64,000 nt of DNA, taken from positions 2,636,504 through 2,700,503 of the forward strand of contig LNAC01000101.1 in assembly GCA_002007465.1 (NCBI GenBank), given 5' to 3'. Below are positions 46,986 to 58,677 of the stretch, in pieces. The number at the start of each line of letters is the position of its first letter. Position 1 is the first letter of the stretch. The notes beneath the pieces were generated by a model. The model did not search any database, was not told where the DNA came from, and worked only from the letters and a program-made list of their open reading frames with translations. The DNA is from Ailurus styani. Taxonomy: Eukaryota; Chordata; Mammalia; Carnivora; Ailuridae. The position numbers and the translations under genes were made by a program.

Positions 46986-47379
46986 TTAAAAAACACGCAG
47001 TGAACATTTATTGAGTGCCGCCTCCTACATTCCTTCCCCAAAGGAGCACACACAGAAGGCTGCAATTATTTCCCAATCAGCGCACTCACCAGGTGGCGAG
47101 GACCAGAGTCGGGGGAAGACTTGTTTCGCTCTGCTTTAGGGATGGATGGAGGGCCAGATTTACTGGAAAAAAGGCATTTAAACAAAAACTTGGAGGATAA
47201 TTCACGACTTTGCCCTGTAATTACTGGCGATCCTTTTATGCTACTGTCCTTTTCAAACTTGAGCAGTCGTAGGGATTGGGTTCTGAAAATAAGCCCACTT
47301 CTCCCTTTTTATTGCCGAGGTCACTGTGATTGAGAAAGCCAGTAGAACCGCATAAAACAGGTTATGCCTCCTCTTCCCC
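46986..47379. other. upstream flank of the AKAP10 island
   Basis: No repeat or exon recognised; GC rises toward the right. Confidence 0.4.
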
Positions 47380-48330
47380 CTTCCAGGAACGTGACCTCCC
47401 GGTACCCGCGCGACCGGGGGTGTGTTTTGGGGGGGGGCGGTCTGCTCGCCTGGGAGAGCAGGGTCTGGAGGTGCAGGGTGAAGCAGCTCTGGTCTGCCAG
47501 CGCCTTTTTTCAGCCTCACTGGAACGGAGAAACGGGGGGCTAAGTCGGAGCGCGGCAGGGCTGCCCTCGCCTTGGGTCCAAGGGCACGCTGAGTGCCCAC
47601 GGCCGGACGCCCCAGACCTGAGACACCGCGCCATCCAGCTCAGGGGTCGCCGGGGGGCGGACGGGGCTCTGGCTCCCGGAGGGTCACTTTTGCCGGTACC
47701 GCGCCTGCACCTCTCCAACCCGGGCAGCGACGCGGCGCCTGGGGAAGGGCACAGGCCGCACGCGCGCAGGGTCACGTGGGCGGGCCCGGCGCGTGCCCCC
47801 GCACCCACGAGAGGAGGCGGGGAAGGGGGGCGGGGCCGGCGGCGCGGCCTCCCGTGAAGCCTCGCGCGGGGAAGGACCGGAACTCCGGGCGGGCGGCTTG
47901 TTGATAATATGGCGGCAGGAGCTGCCTGGGCTTCTCGAGGAGGCGGCGGGGCCCACACCCGGAAGAAGGGTCTCTTTTCAGGCTAGTGCGGCGGCCGCTG
48001 CGGACCCGGAAGTCCGGGCCGGTTGCTGAATGAGGGGAGCCGGGCCCTCCCCGCGACAGTCCCCCCGCGCCCTCCGCCCCGACCCGGGCCCCGCCATGTC
48101 CTTCTTCCGGCGGAAAGGTAGCAGAGGGGGCTCCGGCGGGGAGCCGGGCCGGGCCTGTGGGGCGGCGGTGGGGTAGGTGGGCCTGCACGGGCTTCCTCCC
48201 GGGTGGCGGCGAGGCCCTCGGCCTCCGCGCAGACGCCCCCTGCGTGCCTTGCTTTGCTCCCGGACTCTGCAGGGAGGGAGAAGGTGGCCTCCTCGCGCGA
48301 GGTCGGAGGGGAATTGTCTCGCTGGTCCAA
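47380..48330 (+). promoter_or_regulatory. CpG-island promoter of AKAP10
   Basis: GC and CpG density rise abruptly at about 47.38 kb and fall after about 48.33 kb, spanning AKAP10 exon 1. Visible motifs: GTCACGTG at 47771-47778 (E-box of USF/TFE type) immediately before a GC box; AATATGGCGGC at 47906-47916 (YY1-like); and two ETS cores, CCGGAAG at about 47955 and CCGGAAGT at 48006-48013. There is no convincing TATA box, as expected for a housekeeping CpG-island promoter. Transcription probably starts near the YY1/ETS cluster, 20-120 bases before the first ATG; this is inference. Several long open frames here on both strands are GC-driven shadows. Confidence 0.85.
48030..48117 (+). CDS. AKAP10: AKAP10 coding exon 1 (N-terminus, partial gene)
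   Basis: The exon encodes 29 residues plus the first base of codon 30. The ATG at 48030 begins MRGAGPSPRQSPRALRP and reads into MSFFRRK, whose own ATG is at 48096. The donor after 48117 reads AAAG|GTAGCA. The first ATG has a weak context (T at -3, A at +4) while the second has G at -3 within ccgccATG, so ribosomes could use both. The first 28 or so residues are Arg/Pro-rich with one acidic residue, consistent with the mitochondrial presequence annotated for the human protein. The remaining 5' UTR probably begins within 47880-47990, but no transcription start can be fixed from sequence alone. I chose 48030 because the extension matches the human long N-terminus. Confidence 0.93.
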
Positions 48331-48890
48331 AAGTGTTTGCCGGAGCCCGTACAAGTTAATGCCCGTTTGCGCAAAAACAGTTTGCGCGTTTGTGTGCGTG
48401 TGTGTCTAAACTGTGGATCCAGAAAAAGGAAATTCCTTTAGTACCGTGTTACGGAAGTCTTTGACTTTTAAGAATAGTGAGGGTTTTATGTCTGAAAGCA
48501 ACATGTGAAAAGCTGTTTTCTTCAACTAGTGCTATTTTCTAGTTTCCCCTCTTTTGGGGGGTGGGGAGGGGGATCCTGCAGTTCCTAAAATAACAGTACT
48601 TATTGCTAAAAGTTCCCTAATGAAGAAGACTATTTTTTTGATGACTTAGCAAGTCGTCTGTTAGAACGCTCACTTTGTAAACAACTTAAATGTCTGATTC
48701 TCAGTTGTAATAGCTGCCCAGTTTTTAAGTACCGGCAGCTTACTTTTGATCCTGGATAAAGATGTTGTGTTGCATTCGAAGTATATGTCCAGAATGAACA
48801 TGTGTAGGTCTTTTTGGGTGATAGTGGTTCTTTCAGTTCTTGTTATTTAAGAGAAAAGGTATTAGAGGGAAAAGAAAAAAAAACTAAACT
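48331..48890. other. AKAP10 intron 1, start
   Basis: Non-repetitive intronic sequence with a (GTGT)n stretch at 48392-48406; no further exon seen. Confidence 0.6.
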
Positions 48891-49025
48891 ATTTCAGGGA
48901 CTTGAGTTCACATGACTGCTCTGCTACTGACTGTCACCTGGGACAGAAAAGTGTTAACCCACTTTTTTCTCCTCTCTCAACCGGGAATTAGATGATTCCT
49001 AAAGGCCCCATGCAGATATGAATTC
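48890..49025 (+). mobile_element. MIR fragment
   Basis: catgactgctctgctactgactgtcac ... tctctcaaccgggaatta ... atgattcctaaaggcccc. Confidence 0.6.
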
Positions 49026-49279
49026 AAGAATTCCTTTTAAGTACATGCAAGTTTTAGTAACTGATGTCATGGGGTGACTGAATGAAACTGTGAGGAATGA
49101 ATGAAAGCACTGCTGAACGAAGGAAACCTGTAAAATGGTACAAGGAAGCTTTGTTGACAATGTACCTTGGTGTAGTTTATAGCTGTAATTTGTTTGACAG
49201 TGTTGAACTGGGTTGTTTTTTTTTTTAGGGGAAAGAAAGCATTCTGTGTATAATGAGGCAGATTGCATGTTGCATAATA

Positions 49280-49530
49280 GACTGTTGTCTCTGTTCAACA
49301 AATACTTTTGAATGTGTGCTGCTTGGCAGGCACTGTGTTAGGCCCTCATTATTAAGCACTGAACAAGAAAAAGTTCGTGCACCTATGGAGCTTATTGTCT
49401 GCTGGAGCAGACGGACAATAAATCTTTCAGTACCTGTGTGTATTTACAAATTGATAACATGTAATGACAGAGATAAGGTGAGAAGAGAGGCGTATTTTGG
49501 TTTGTTAGAGAAAGGCCTCAGCAGGTCACC
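49280..49530 (-). mobile_element. L2 3' region, antisense
   Basis: caaatacttttgaatgtgtgctgcttggcaggcactg ... tggagcttattgtctgctgg ... gacggacaataaat is the reverse complement of the L2 3' end. Confidence 0.85.
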
Positions 49531-49739
49531 TTGAAACTTAGAACCTAGGGGTGGGTAGGAGGTACTAGAGGCTAGGGAAGAGCATGTTCAAAGGTTGTGA
49601 GTCAAGAAAGAGTTTGGTGTCCTTCAAGAAAGGAAGGAAGGCCACTGTGATTTGGGCTTAGAGAGGTAGACAAGATTCAGAGCTTTGTAAGCTGTGGTTA
49701 GGTTTTATTTCAAATGCAAAGATGCTATATAAATTTATT

Positions 49740-49923
49740 ATTTTTTTATTTTTTATTTTTTTGAAAGAGAGCATGAGAGGGGCAGGGGAGAGGGAGAGAC
49801 TCTTAAGCAGGCTTCATGCTCAATGTGGAGCTGCTTCGGGGCTAAATCTCATGACCCTGAGATCATGACCTGAGCTGAAATCCAGAGTCAGACACTTAAC
49901 CCACTGAACTACCCAGGTGCCCC
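49740..49923 (-). mobile_element. CAN-SINE, old
   Basis: Worn antisense copy ending gaactacccaggtgcccc. Confidence 0.9.
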
Positions 49924-50147
49924 TTAAAATTTTTTAAGAGGACTGATTTGATCTTATGTTATAAAAAGATCACTGTAGATGCATTTTGCGGACCGAATGT
50001 GGCAAGAGTAGAAGCTGGAGATGCTTCTGTTTAGGGATCCCATCCAGTCTTTAAATACCATTTTTAAATACCACCTATATGCTGATGATTCCTGAATTTA
50101 ACTCTCCGGCTTGAATTCTCTCCCCTGAATTAAAAATGGTATATCCA

Positions 50148-50336
50148 GGGCACCTGGGTGGCTCAGTGGGTTAAAGACTCTGCTTTCGGCTCAGGTCATG
50201 ATCTCAGCGTCCTGGGATCGAGGCCCGCGGGCTCTCTGCTCAGCAGGGAGCCTGCTTCCTCCTCTCTCTGCCTGCCTCTCTGCCTACTTGTGATCTCTCT
50301 CTGTGTCAAATAAATAAAATCTTAAAAAAAAAAAAA
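50148..50336 (+). mobile_element. CAN-SINE
   Basis: Young sense copy with AATGGTATATCCA on both sides. Confidence 0.96.
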
Positions 50337-50745
50337 GAATGGTATATCCAACTGTTGGTCCACTTTACACCTCCACCTAGTAGATATAGTTATACTTGTT
50401 AATAGAAATAATAGGCTGATCTTTCACTTACTATATCTAAAACTTAACCAGATTTTTTGTCACCTCAGTAAATTGCATTTCTGGTCTTTTAATTGCTCAG
50501 GCTAAACCTTTAGTACCTTCTTGAACCTCTATTCCTTTCCTTCTCTGTATCTATATAAGCAAATCTGCTAAGTCTACCCCAGAATGTAACCAAATTCAAC
50601 CTTTTCTCACCATCCCGGTTAACTCCCTGGTCTAGGTGGTCATCTCTGTTTATACTGGACAGTTAAGGAAGTCCTCTGAAAGGATGTCATTCAAATCTCA
50701 GCTTAAATGTTAAGAGGAAGCTGGTTTTATGAAAGTAGAGAAAAC

Positions 50746-50958
50746 GGGTGCCTGGGCGGCTCAGTCGGTTGAGCGTCCGACTCTTGATTTTGGCTCAGGT
50801 CATGATCTCAGGGTCGTGAGATCGAGCCCTGTGTTGAGTTCCAAGCTGAGCACAGAGCCTGCTTGGGATTCTCTCTCTCCCTTTCCTTCTGCTTCCCCCC
50901 GCCCCCACCAGTGCTTGTTTACTGGCTCGCGTGGTCTCTCAAATAAATAAAATCTTTA
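50746..50958 (+). mobile_element. CAN-SINE, older
   Basis: 'cggttgagcgtccgactcttg' subtype, which keeps the ancestral CpGs; T-rich middle gcccccaccagtgcttg. Confidence 0.93.
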
Positions 50959-50989
50959 AAGGCAAAAAGGAAATAGGGAAAGCAGAGTT

Positions 50990-51510
50990 ATTTTGCTGTA
51001 GGCTTCAGTTTCGTTTCCCTTCTTCTAGCCTTGACCCCTATCTGTTCAAATTTCTCCAGTAGCTTCCTACTGGCCCTCCTCAATCTAGTTCCCATTTCCT
51101 CTCTGTTCATCTCCTGACCTCCTTTTCCATCACTGTTCCTTTTATATTGGCCTCTTTGTTGTCAAATACATTCCCACCTCAGGGCCTTTGCACTTATTTT
51201 TTTCTCTCTGCTTGGAAACCTCTTCCCACAGACACCCCCTATTTTGTTCTCTCATCTCCTTCGGGTTTTTGACCACTTGGCATCTTGGTGAGGCTTTCTC
51301 TGTCCATTCTATTTTTAACATTGCAGTCCCCAGCCCTTGTACTCCTATCTTGCCTACTTTCTCTACAGCATTTATCACCATCTACTTTTCTATGTATTTT
51401 ATTAAGATGGAAGCTGATTTTGTTCACAGATGTATCTTCATGTCTAGGTCAGTGCCTGGGTATAGTTAGGAATTTAGTAAATATTTGTTGAATAAATAAA
51501 TAAAAACAAA
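50990..51510 (+). mobile_element. L2 LINE 3' end
   Basis: cctcagggcctttgcact ... tctctgcttggaaacctcttcc ... gcatttatcaccatctac ... agtgcctgggtatagttagg ... atttgttgaataaataaa; long, well-ordered copy. The 93-codon open frame within is a residue. Confidence 0.92.
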
Positions 51511-51539
51511 AAATATCTGCTAGTAAAATTGCTGAGCAG

Positions 51540-52010
51540 GGAATTTAAATTGCTGTGGGAGTAGATCACAGGACGACAGTATTTGTTCAGATAATAAAGG
51601 AAGGCTTGTCTGAGAAGATGGTATTTAGTTTGAGATCTAAATGAAGAGAGCCAGCCTCACAAAAGATCAAAGGAACTGCATTCTAGCCAGAGAGAACTAG
51701 AAGTACAAATGTCCTGAGGCAGCAATAGCTGGGTATGTTTAAAGAACCTGAAGAAGGCTGGAACCACTGGGTATAGCATATGTTTTGGAGGTAGAAATAG
51801 CATAACTTGAATAAGTGATTGAAGTGAAGAAAAACTGGGAAAGCTTTGGGCTTTGAGCTTGGGGCAGGAAGAATTAAGAACTGTCTTTTGGCAGTTGTGA
51901 CTTTGTGATAACAGACATCCACATGGAGACATCAAGGAGGCAGTGGGATGTATGAATCTATAGTTCTGGAAAGAGGTCAGAATGTGAGATATGGTTCTGG
52001 CTTTAGAAAT
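51540..52010 (-). mobile_element. L2 region, antisense
   Basis: ttagtttgagatctaaatgaagag ... cattctagccagagagaac ... aatgtcctgaggcagcaat ... cctgaagaaggctgg. Confidence 0.7.
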
Positions 52011-52018
52011 ATTTTGCA

Positions 52019-52222
52019 GGGGCACCTGGGTGGCTCAGTCCGTTAAGCTGCTGCCTTCAGCTCAGCTCAGGTCATGATCCCAGGATCCTGAGATCGAGTC
52101 CCGCATCAGGCTCCTTGCTTAGCAGGGAGCCTGCTTCTCCCTCTCCCTCTGCCTGCCACTCCTCCTGCTTGTGCTTTCTCTCTCTGTGTCAAATATATAA
52201 ATAAAATCTTAAAAAAAAAAAA
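52019..52222 (+). mobile_element. CAN-SINE
   Basis: Sense copy with a six-base duplication inside (cagctcagctcagg). Confidence 0.95.
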
Positions 52223-52850
52223 GAAAGAAACTTTGCATAACTGATGATTAATTACATGGGACTAGATGAGATCACCTAGAGAATACATAAAATGTGTGAA
52301 TTAGTTATGTTGAAAGGCTAATAAGGCTATTATAACAAAGATACACTGAAGTGTAATGGCTCAAACAATATAGATTTTTTTTATTACTCTCTTGAGTGTA
52401 ACAGTCCAAGTTCATTGGGTGGTTTTGCTTCATAATCATTCAGGGATCACTTTCCTCCCTTACTGTTACACCTCTTTCTCTTAGGGTATGGTCTGTTTTG
52501 TTAAAGCTGGGTCATAGCTCTTTCTGTCTGTCCTCAGTCCTCTGGCGCATGGTAAGGAGGAAAGAGAAGCTTTGGCCAGGAAGGTGGCACATGTTCGTTT
52601 CTGTTCATATTCTGTTGGTGAGAAGTTAGTCATATGGTCATAGATAACTGCAAAAGCTTCTGGGAAATGTAGAGTAACTAGCCAGCTAGTAACCAGCTAC
52701 TAGGCTACAGCCCTCTTGCTAGAAAGAGGAAAATAAGTTCTGTGACCAGGTAGCACTTCCTGCCACGTAGCATTTCCTGCCATACCATACACAAGAACAG
52801 ATCCTTGGTGAAAGCTCTGGAGTTAAACCAGCTTTTAGAAGTTAAATTGA
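52223..52850. other. AKAP10 intron 1, no exon seen
   Basis: The piece 52330-52700 (aaggctattataacaaag ... tgaagtgtaatggctcaaacaa ... gtcctctggcgc) has the look of a worn dispersed repeat; family not named. Confidence 0.4.
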
Positions 52851-53056
52851 GGGGCATCTGGGTGCCTCAGATGGTTGGGTGTCTGCCTTCAGCTCAGGTC
52901 ATGATCTCCAGGTCCAGGGATCAAGCCCCATGTCAGGCTCCTGGCTCGGCAGGGGTCTGCTTCTCCCTCTTCCTCTGCCTCTCCCCCTGCTTGTGCATGC
53001 TCTCTCTCTCTCTCTCAAATGAATAAATAAAATCTTTTTAAAACATTTTTTTAAAG
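52851..53056 (+). mobile_element. CAN-SINE
   Basis: Sense copy with AGAAGTTAAAT on both sides. Confidence 0.94.
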
Positions 53057-53839
53057 AGAAGTTAAATAGAGGAACATGAGCTGTTGACAAAGGAGAATCA
53101 AAAATAAAATATCAGTTATATAGGAGTGTGATATCATGGAAGCTAAGAGAAGATAATGTTTCAAAAAGAAGGGTGTATTGTGTTGAATGTCACTTGCAAG
53201 GTCAAGGTAGAAATTAGTTTGATAATGTGGAAGTAATTGATGACTTTTGAGAGACGTATCAGTGGAATGGGTTGGAGGGAGAATGTGAAGTGTGGAAAGT
53301 AGCAATAAAAACACCCTTTTCAAGAAACTGCAGTGAAAAGGAACTGAAAGGGGCTCTTGGGTTAAGGAATTTTTATTTTTATTTTTTAAGATAAAAGGTG
53401 CTAGAACATGTTCGTATGGTGATAGGAATGATCTGGTAGAGAGGGAGAAAATGATACAGAAGAGAGAGGTGTTACTTGTCGTAATAAAGTTCTTGAGAAG
53501 TCCTGAAGGATGGGATTAAAGCCTGACTATACCAAGATTTGATTAGGATACGCTGCCTTTGGGAATGGTAGTTGGTAGGACCACTTGTATAAAGTTTAAA
53601 AACCTTAAATCAATGCTATATGTTGTTTATAGATATAGAAATGTAGGTGGAAACAATAAATATTCAGTTTATGAAATTATTTTCCTAGGGAGAAGGGGGA
53701 ATGCGATCAGGAAGAGACTTAAGTTGCACGTGTATGTCTCAGTTCTTTTGAAAAATTTTTAGAAGCAAATATAGCATAATGTTAAGATTTGATAAACCTG
53801 AGTGTTACTCAGATTAAATTCTAGTATTGTCTTTGTTTC
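53057..53839. other. AKAP10 intron 1, no feature recognised
   Basis: AT-rich intronic sequence, probably with L2-type debris (gatgacttttgagagacg, ctgaaggatgggattaaag). Confidence 0.4.
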
Positions 53840-55173
53840 AGATGTTTCATAATAAAAGGAAATATAGAAACAAGAAAAAGCATAGTCAGCAGTACAGAAT
53901 AATTTAGCCAAAATAAACCTAAACAGATCAGTAGTCACAATAAATGTAAATAGACTTAATTCTAGCAAAATACCGTATAGCTAAAAAACAAAAAGTCAGG
54001 CTGGATTAAAAAAACAAGATCCAGCTATAAACTACTGGGAACACATCTAAAACATAAGGACAAAGAAAAATTGAAAATAATTGGATAGAAGGATATAGCA
54101 GACAAATGGTAACCAGAAGAAAGCTGTGTGGCAGACGACATACTTCAAAGGACAAAACATTATCAGGGCTAAATGGGTCACTACATTATGATAAGATGAA
54201 CAGGGTAGTAGGAAGATAAAACTCTGAACTGCTTTGCACCTAATATCAGTCTCAAAATACATAAAGCAAAATATACAGAATTACCAGGGGAAATCAACAA
54301 ATTCATAGAGTTAAAGTTTTAAGAATGATCTTCTTTAGACATCAAGAGCAATAATCACAATAAACAGAAATGGGCTGCCCCAGTGAAAAGACTAGATTCC
54401 TCCTGTATACTGTTTAGTATAAAAAGGATCATAGGAAGGTTAAAAGCAAAAGAATGGGAAAATATATCAGGGATATTAGACAAAAAGAAAGCTACTGTAG
54501 TCTTCACAATAGCACATACACAAAACAAAAAGAAGGGAAATTTAACTTTGGGGATGGAAGGGAGACAAAGGAATCGTTAGTCCCAGATAACATGATTGCA
54601 TATATAAAAAAACAAAAGAAAATCTATACACATACTATTAGAACTCATTAAAGAGTTCAGCTGGGTTTTAAAAATGTGTTTATATGTAAGTATTTAAAAC
54701 TCAGTTGTACGACTGTATGCCAGTAAAAACAAAAGACTAAAATCTTTATGGAGTTTACAAAACCTAATTTGACATGAAAAGAGACCCAAATAAATGAGAG
54801 GTATACTATGTTCGTGGATAGGAAGACTCAATACCAGAAAGATGTGAACTCTCTCCCAAATTAATCATTCAGTCAGTGCTACTTTAAAAATTCCCATGGG
54901 GTTTTAGGATCAGGACAAGTTGTATAATTAATAGATCAGATAGTTTTGTAAGAGAATAAGGTAGAGGACTTGGCTCTGTCAAAGGCTGATTATATGTTTA
55001 GGTAATTAAGACAGTAGCATTAAATGCCCAGAAACAGACCCACGTATGTATGGGAACTTCGTATATGATGAGTTCCTGTTCAGTTGGGAAAGGTTGGACT
55101 AATCAGTAAATGATGTTTGTTATCCCCCTGGCAAAAAAAACAATTAGGATTTTTCTGTCTCCTATCGTATACA

Positions 55174-55326
55174 TCAGGGGTCAGCTAACTTTCTGTAAAA
55201 GACAAGATGGTGATGTAGCCATAGAGTATATGTTAACAAATGGACATGACTGTGTTAAACTAAATATTTATAAAAAACTGGAAGTGGGCTTGATTTGGTC
55301 CATGGGCTGTAGTTTCCTGGTATCTG
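55174..55326. mobile_element. hAT-type non-autonomous DNA element, worn
   Basis: Begins caggggtcagctaactttctgtaaaagac and ends gatttggtccatgggctgtagtttcctgg; shortened internally relative to 31482-31705. Confidence 0.7.
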
Positions 55327-55800
55327 ACAAACAAATAAATATAGGTAGATAAGAGACCAGAATTTTAAAAAGCAAAATTTGAAATCATATTGAAGAAAAT
55401 ACAGAGGAAAAAAAATCTGACCTTGAGCTAGGAAAGGATATCTTTAAGACATAGGAAAATACAATCCACATAATGTAAATTTGGCTACATTAAAATGTAA
55501 AGCTTCCATACAATAAAATACATGTAAGGTATTTGCAACACCAAGGATTAACATCCAGAATATGCATGGAATTTCTACAAACATGTAAAGGACAAAGGAA
55601 TGGAATAGCCAGCTCATAAGAGAATATACCTAAATACCCAGTAAATACGAAAGGATATCCCCTCAAAGGAAATCAAGGAAATGAGTGAAAAATACCATCA
55701 AATACCATTTGAAAAATACTCATTAAATAGCCACTTTCATCAAAAATGCTCTTCATTTGTTGCCTATCAGTTCCATTTATAGTGTTCTATCCTAGAGAAA

Positions 55801-55986
55801 TTTTTTTTTTTTTAAGATTTTATTCATTTGAGAGAGAGAGCACAAGCAGGGAGAGAGTCAGAGGGAGAAAGAGAGGCAGACTCCTGGCTGATCTGGGAGT
55901 CTGAGGTGGGTCTTGATCCCTGGACCTGGAGATCATGACCGGAGCCGAAGGCAGACACTCAACCATCTGAGCTACCCAGGTGCCCC
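55801..55986 (-). mobile_element. CAN-SINE
   Basis: Antisense copy; TCCTAGAGAAAT on both sides. Confidence 0.95.
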
Positions 55987-56460
55987 TCCTAGAGAAATTC
56001 TTACATATAGCCTACATAGGAAAACATGTGCTAAAATGAATAAATAAAGATGTATTTTAGGAATTAGCAGCTAAAATGAATGAACTAGAGCTACACGAAT
56101 CATCAGTACAGACAAATCAAATTATGGGATGAATACAAATTTCAGATATGTGTAGAAGAATACTATTCATGTCACTTTTAAAGATCTACAGAATAACCGC
56201 GTGTTTTATACTCATGTAGCGATGGTCTAAAAACATAAATGGTAGTAAATACATTAAATTTAGGACAGTATTTATCTCTGGGAAGGAAAGAAGAGCAATG
56301 GGATCAGGTAGTGAGTCATGGGACCCTTTATATAATATATAGGGGGAAAAGGGAAGTAAGGCAAAACACTAATAATATGGTGAAGTTGGATTGTGTGTGT
56401 ACTTTTCTGTTTGAAATATTGACTAGATCTGATTGATAAGAATATATTAAAGGTGATAAA

Positions 56461-57024
56461 AGTAGAACTGCAGAGGTATGTTTTAGTGGTGAAATCAGTT
56501 GGTCTTAGAAGTGGTTTGGGTGTGAGAAGTAAAGGAGAGACATGTTAAGAATGGCTCTGCGATTTTTGGCCTGAGAAACTGGGGTGGGAGTGTCATTCAT
56601 GAGAGAAAATGAAAAGTGAGGTAAACCAGGTTTGGAAAGAGATGGTATGTTCCATTTTAGACCAGTGTAATTATAGAAGAGGATGGGTAGATGGTTAACA
56701 AAATGAATTTAAGGTCAGAAGGTTTTAGACCAGAAATAGAAATTCTGGATTCATAGCTAATCTGTGGTATTGAAAACCTTCAGAATGGGTAAGTTCATCC
56801 AGGAAATACTGTGTGTATATAGTGAAAAGAAAAAGGGCTCAACTTTCTCTGAGAAACTCCCAGTAGGTAGAGGAACAGTTGGCCAGGTGGTAAACTGAGA
56901 AGGAGCAGCTTTCCGAAAACCAGGGCATCGAGTGCCTTGGAAGTCCAGACAAGTTCATATTTCGAGTGGGACATGTAGTCACTTGGCAGGCGCGACCCAG
57001 TTACTTCTACCACATTACCTTATT
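56461..57024. other. AKAP10 intron 1, no exon seen
   Basis: Likely L2-type antisense debris (gtaaaggagagacatgtt, gaatggctctgcgatttttgg); nothing firm. Confidence 0.35.
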
Positions 57025-57200
57025 TTCTTTCCTTCCAGCAACAGTGATCATTACCTGAGATGATCTTATTCTTGTCCATGTTTATTTCCACATTCTTGTA
57101 TATAGACTTCTTGAAGACAGGACTGTTCTTTTCTGAGCCAGGAGAGTGTCTAGCACATATGAAGCACTCAAATACTTACTGATGGATTAATTTATCAGAT
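57025..57200 (+). mobile_element. L2 3' end fragment
   Basis: atatagacttcttgaagacaggac ... agtgtctagcacatatgaag ... cactcaaatacttactgatgg. Confidence 0.7.
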
Positions 57201-57516
57201 ACTCTGAGAGCTAGTTATTTTTTGCTACTAGCCTTTCAGTATTGAATGTTTAAGAGCATGAGCAGAGAGATGGTCACATTTTGGGATTTCTTATTTTGAT
57301 AGGCTTTTCATGGTAGGGTTAAAGAAAATTTAATGTTGAAAAAAAATACAAGAAAAGTAAGGAAGGTTAAAAATAGTCTTATGTCAGATCCTGTAAGAGT
57401 TCACGCTTTGCGTAAGCTGCCATGTACCTTCCTTTCTTGGATATTATATTGTTAGCATATTTGCAGTAGAATTTCTACTATTTTGTATAATGGAGAAGAG
57501 ACAGTATAGCTTTTTA

Positions 57517-57732
57517 TTTTTTTTTTATTTTTATTTTTTTTTTAAAGATTTTATTTATTTATTTCACAGAGGGAGAGAGATCACAAGGAGGCAGAGAGGC
57601 AGGCAGAGAGAGAGGGGGAAGCAGGCTCCCTGCTGAGCAGAGAGCCCGAAGCGGGCCTCGATCCCAGGACCCTGAGATCATGACCTGAGCCGAAAGCAGA
57701 GGCTTTAACCCACTGAGCCACCCAGGCGCCCG
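57517..57732 (-). mobile_element. CAN-SINE upstream of AKAP10 exon 2
   Basis: Antisense copy with long T/A-rich head; ACAGTATAGCTTTTTA (57501-57516) is repeated after it. Confidence 0.96.
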
Positions 57733-57904
57733 ACAGTATAGCTTTTTAAGAGAAATCGTTAAGCCTTGAGTATTAGATATTTAGAATATAAACTTAGAAA
57801 GTATTTGTTGCTGTGAGAGGAATACACAAAAAGTAAGATTTGATACACAAAGAACTCTTTTTCTTCAAGATGCATCTAGCAGTGGGCATATTTTAATAAT
57901 ATTA

Positions 57905-58145
57905 GTTAACCTCCTAAATTACCCGTGTGCCTCTTACTCTTCTAAGCCCTTCACAGCTATTTATTTTTTCACTCATAACCCTCTAAGGTAGATGTTGTTA
58001 TTACTGCTCTAATGTTATAAATCAAGGAAATTGAGACCCAGAGAAGTAATTTGTTCATGGTCACATGGCTGTGTAATAAATGGCAAGCTAGATTTGAACC
58101 CAGTTATTCTGACATTGTCTCTCCATAAGCACACTCAGTGCTCTT
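57905..58145 (-). mobile_element. MIR SINE, antisense
   Basis: tctaaggtagatgttgttattactgc ... aaggaaattgagacccagag ... tggtcacatggctgtgtaat ... tttgaacccagttattctgac. Confidence 0.9.
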
Positions 58146-58149
58146 GACT

Positions 58150-58300
58150 GAATGATGTTCAAAGGTCACTTCCTTAGAGAAACTTCCCCTGACCACTGTC
58201 TTACTCTGTCCCCCTCCAAGGCAGTTATTCCATTGTTGTACAACTTTGAATATTCATCTGTTAGAATAAAGCTTGTCTAATTTTCACATCATATAGATGG
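58150..58300 (+). mobile_element. L2 fragment
   Basis: caaaggtcacttccttagagaaacttcccctgacc ... ggcagttattccattg. Confidence 0.65.
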
Positions 58301-58348
58301 GATCTTTTTGACTGTAGAAGTTGGTCATGATGCTCTTTTATCTTCCAG

Positions 58349-58396
58349 TGAAAGGCAGAGAACAAGAGAAGACCTCAGATGTCAAGTCAGTTAAAG
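58349..58396 (+). CDS. AKAP10: AKAP10 coding exon 2
   Basis: The 48-nt exon lies between a pyrimidine-rich acceptor (ttttatcttccag) and the donor AAAG|GTGAGT. It encodes KGREQEKTSDVKSVK, preceded by the Val completed from exon 1 and followed by the first base of an Ala codon. It enters and leaves in phase 1, so its length is a multiple of three and skipping it would keep the reading frame. The peptide is charged, lysine-rich and predicted disordered, with no domain. It differs from the human sequence as I recall it only by conservative changes (Lys/Arg and Ile/Val). Confidence 0.95.
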
Positions 58397-58499
58397 GTGA
58401 GTTCAGTGGCATTCCATCCTATTAAAAAGTGATGTGCTTTGCATTTACAGGCTATTTAATCCTGTTACTTCCCCCTTCTTTTGCCATTAATCATCTCTG

Positions 58500-58620
58500 C
58501 CTTCTTTTATAATTATTTATGATTGATTTATTTCCTTGTTCAACCTGTATATTCTTCAGCACCTTGCATATGATAGGCTTTTATTAAGCATTTGTTGGCT
58601 GTCCTAGTGTTACAGTAAAC
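58500..58620 (+). mobile_element. L2 3' end fragment
   Basis: attcttcagcaccttgcatatgataggct ... ttattaagcatttgttggc. Confidence 0.55.
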
Positions 58621-58677
58621 CAGTGCCCTCCTATTAATCACATATTTGATTGTTCCCTAAAATCGATGAGTTGACTT

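Larger units (their letters stand above)
53840..56460 (+). mobile_element. old L1 (L1M type) body and 3' end
   Basis: A-rich sense strand: caagatccagctataaactac, tagaaggatatagcagac, acttcaaaggacaaaacatt, tgaactctctcccaaattaa, aaatacaatccacataatgt, cactttcatcaaaaatgctc, gttctatcctagagaaatt, gtatttatctctgggaagg. Every frame is broken. Carries an inserted hAT copy (55174-55326) and a SINE (55801-55986). Confidence 0.75.

Noticed and set aside
47330..48374. Open frames of up to 200 codons around AKAP10 exon 1
   Set aside because: Same compositional effect; only the AKAP10 exon has homology and a matching splice donor.
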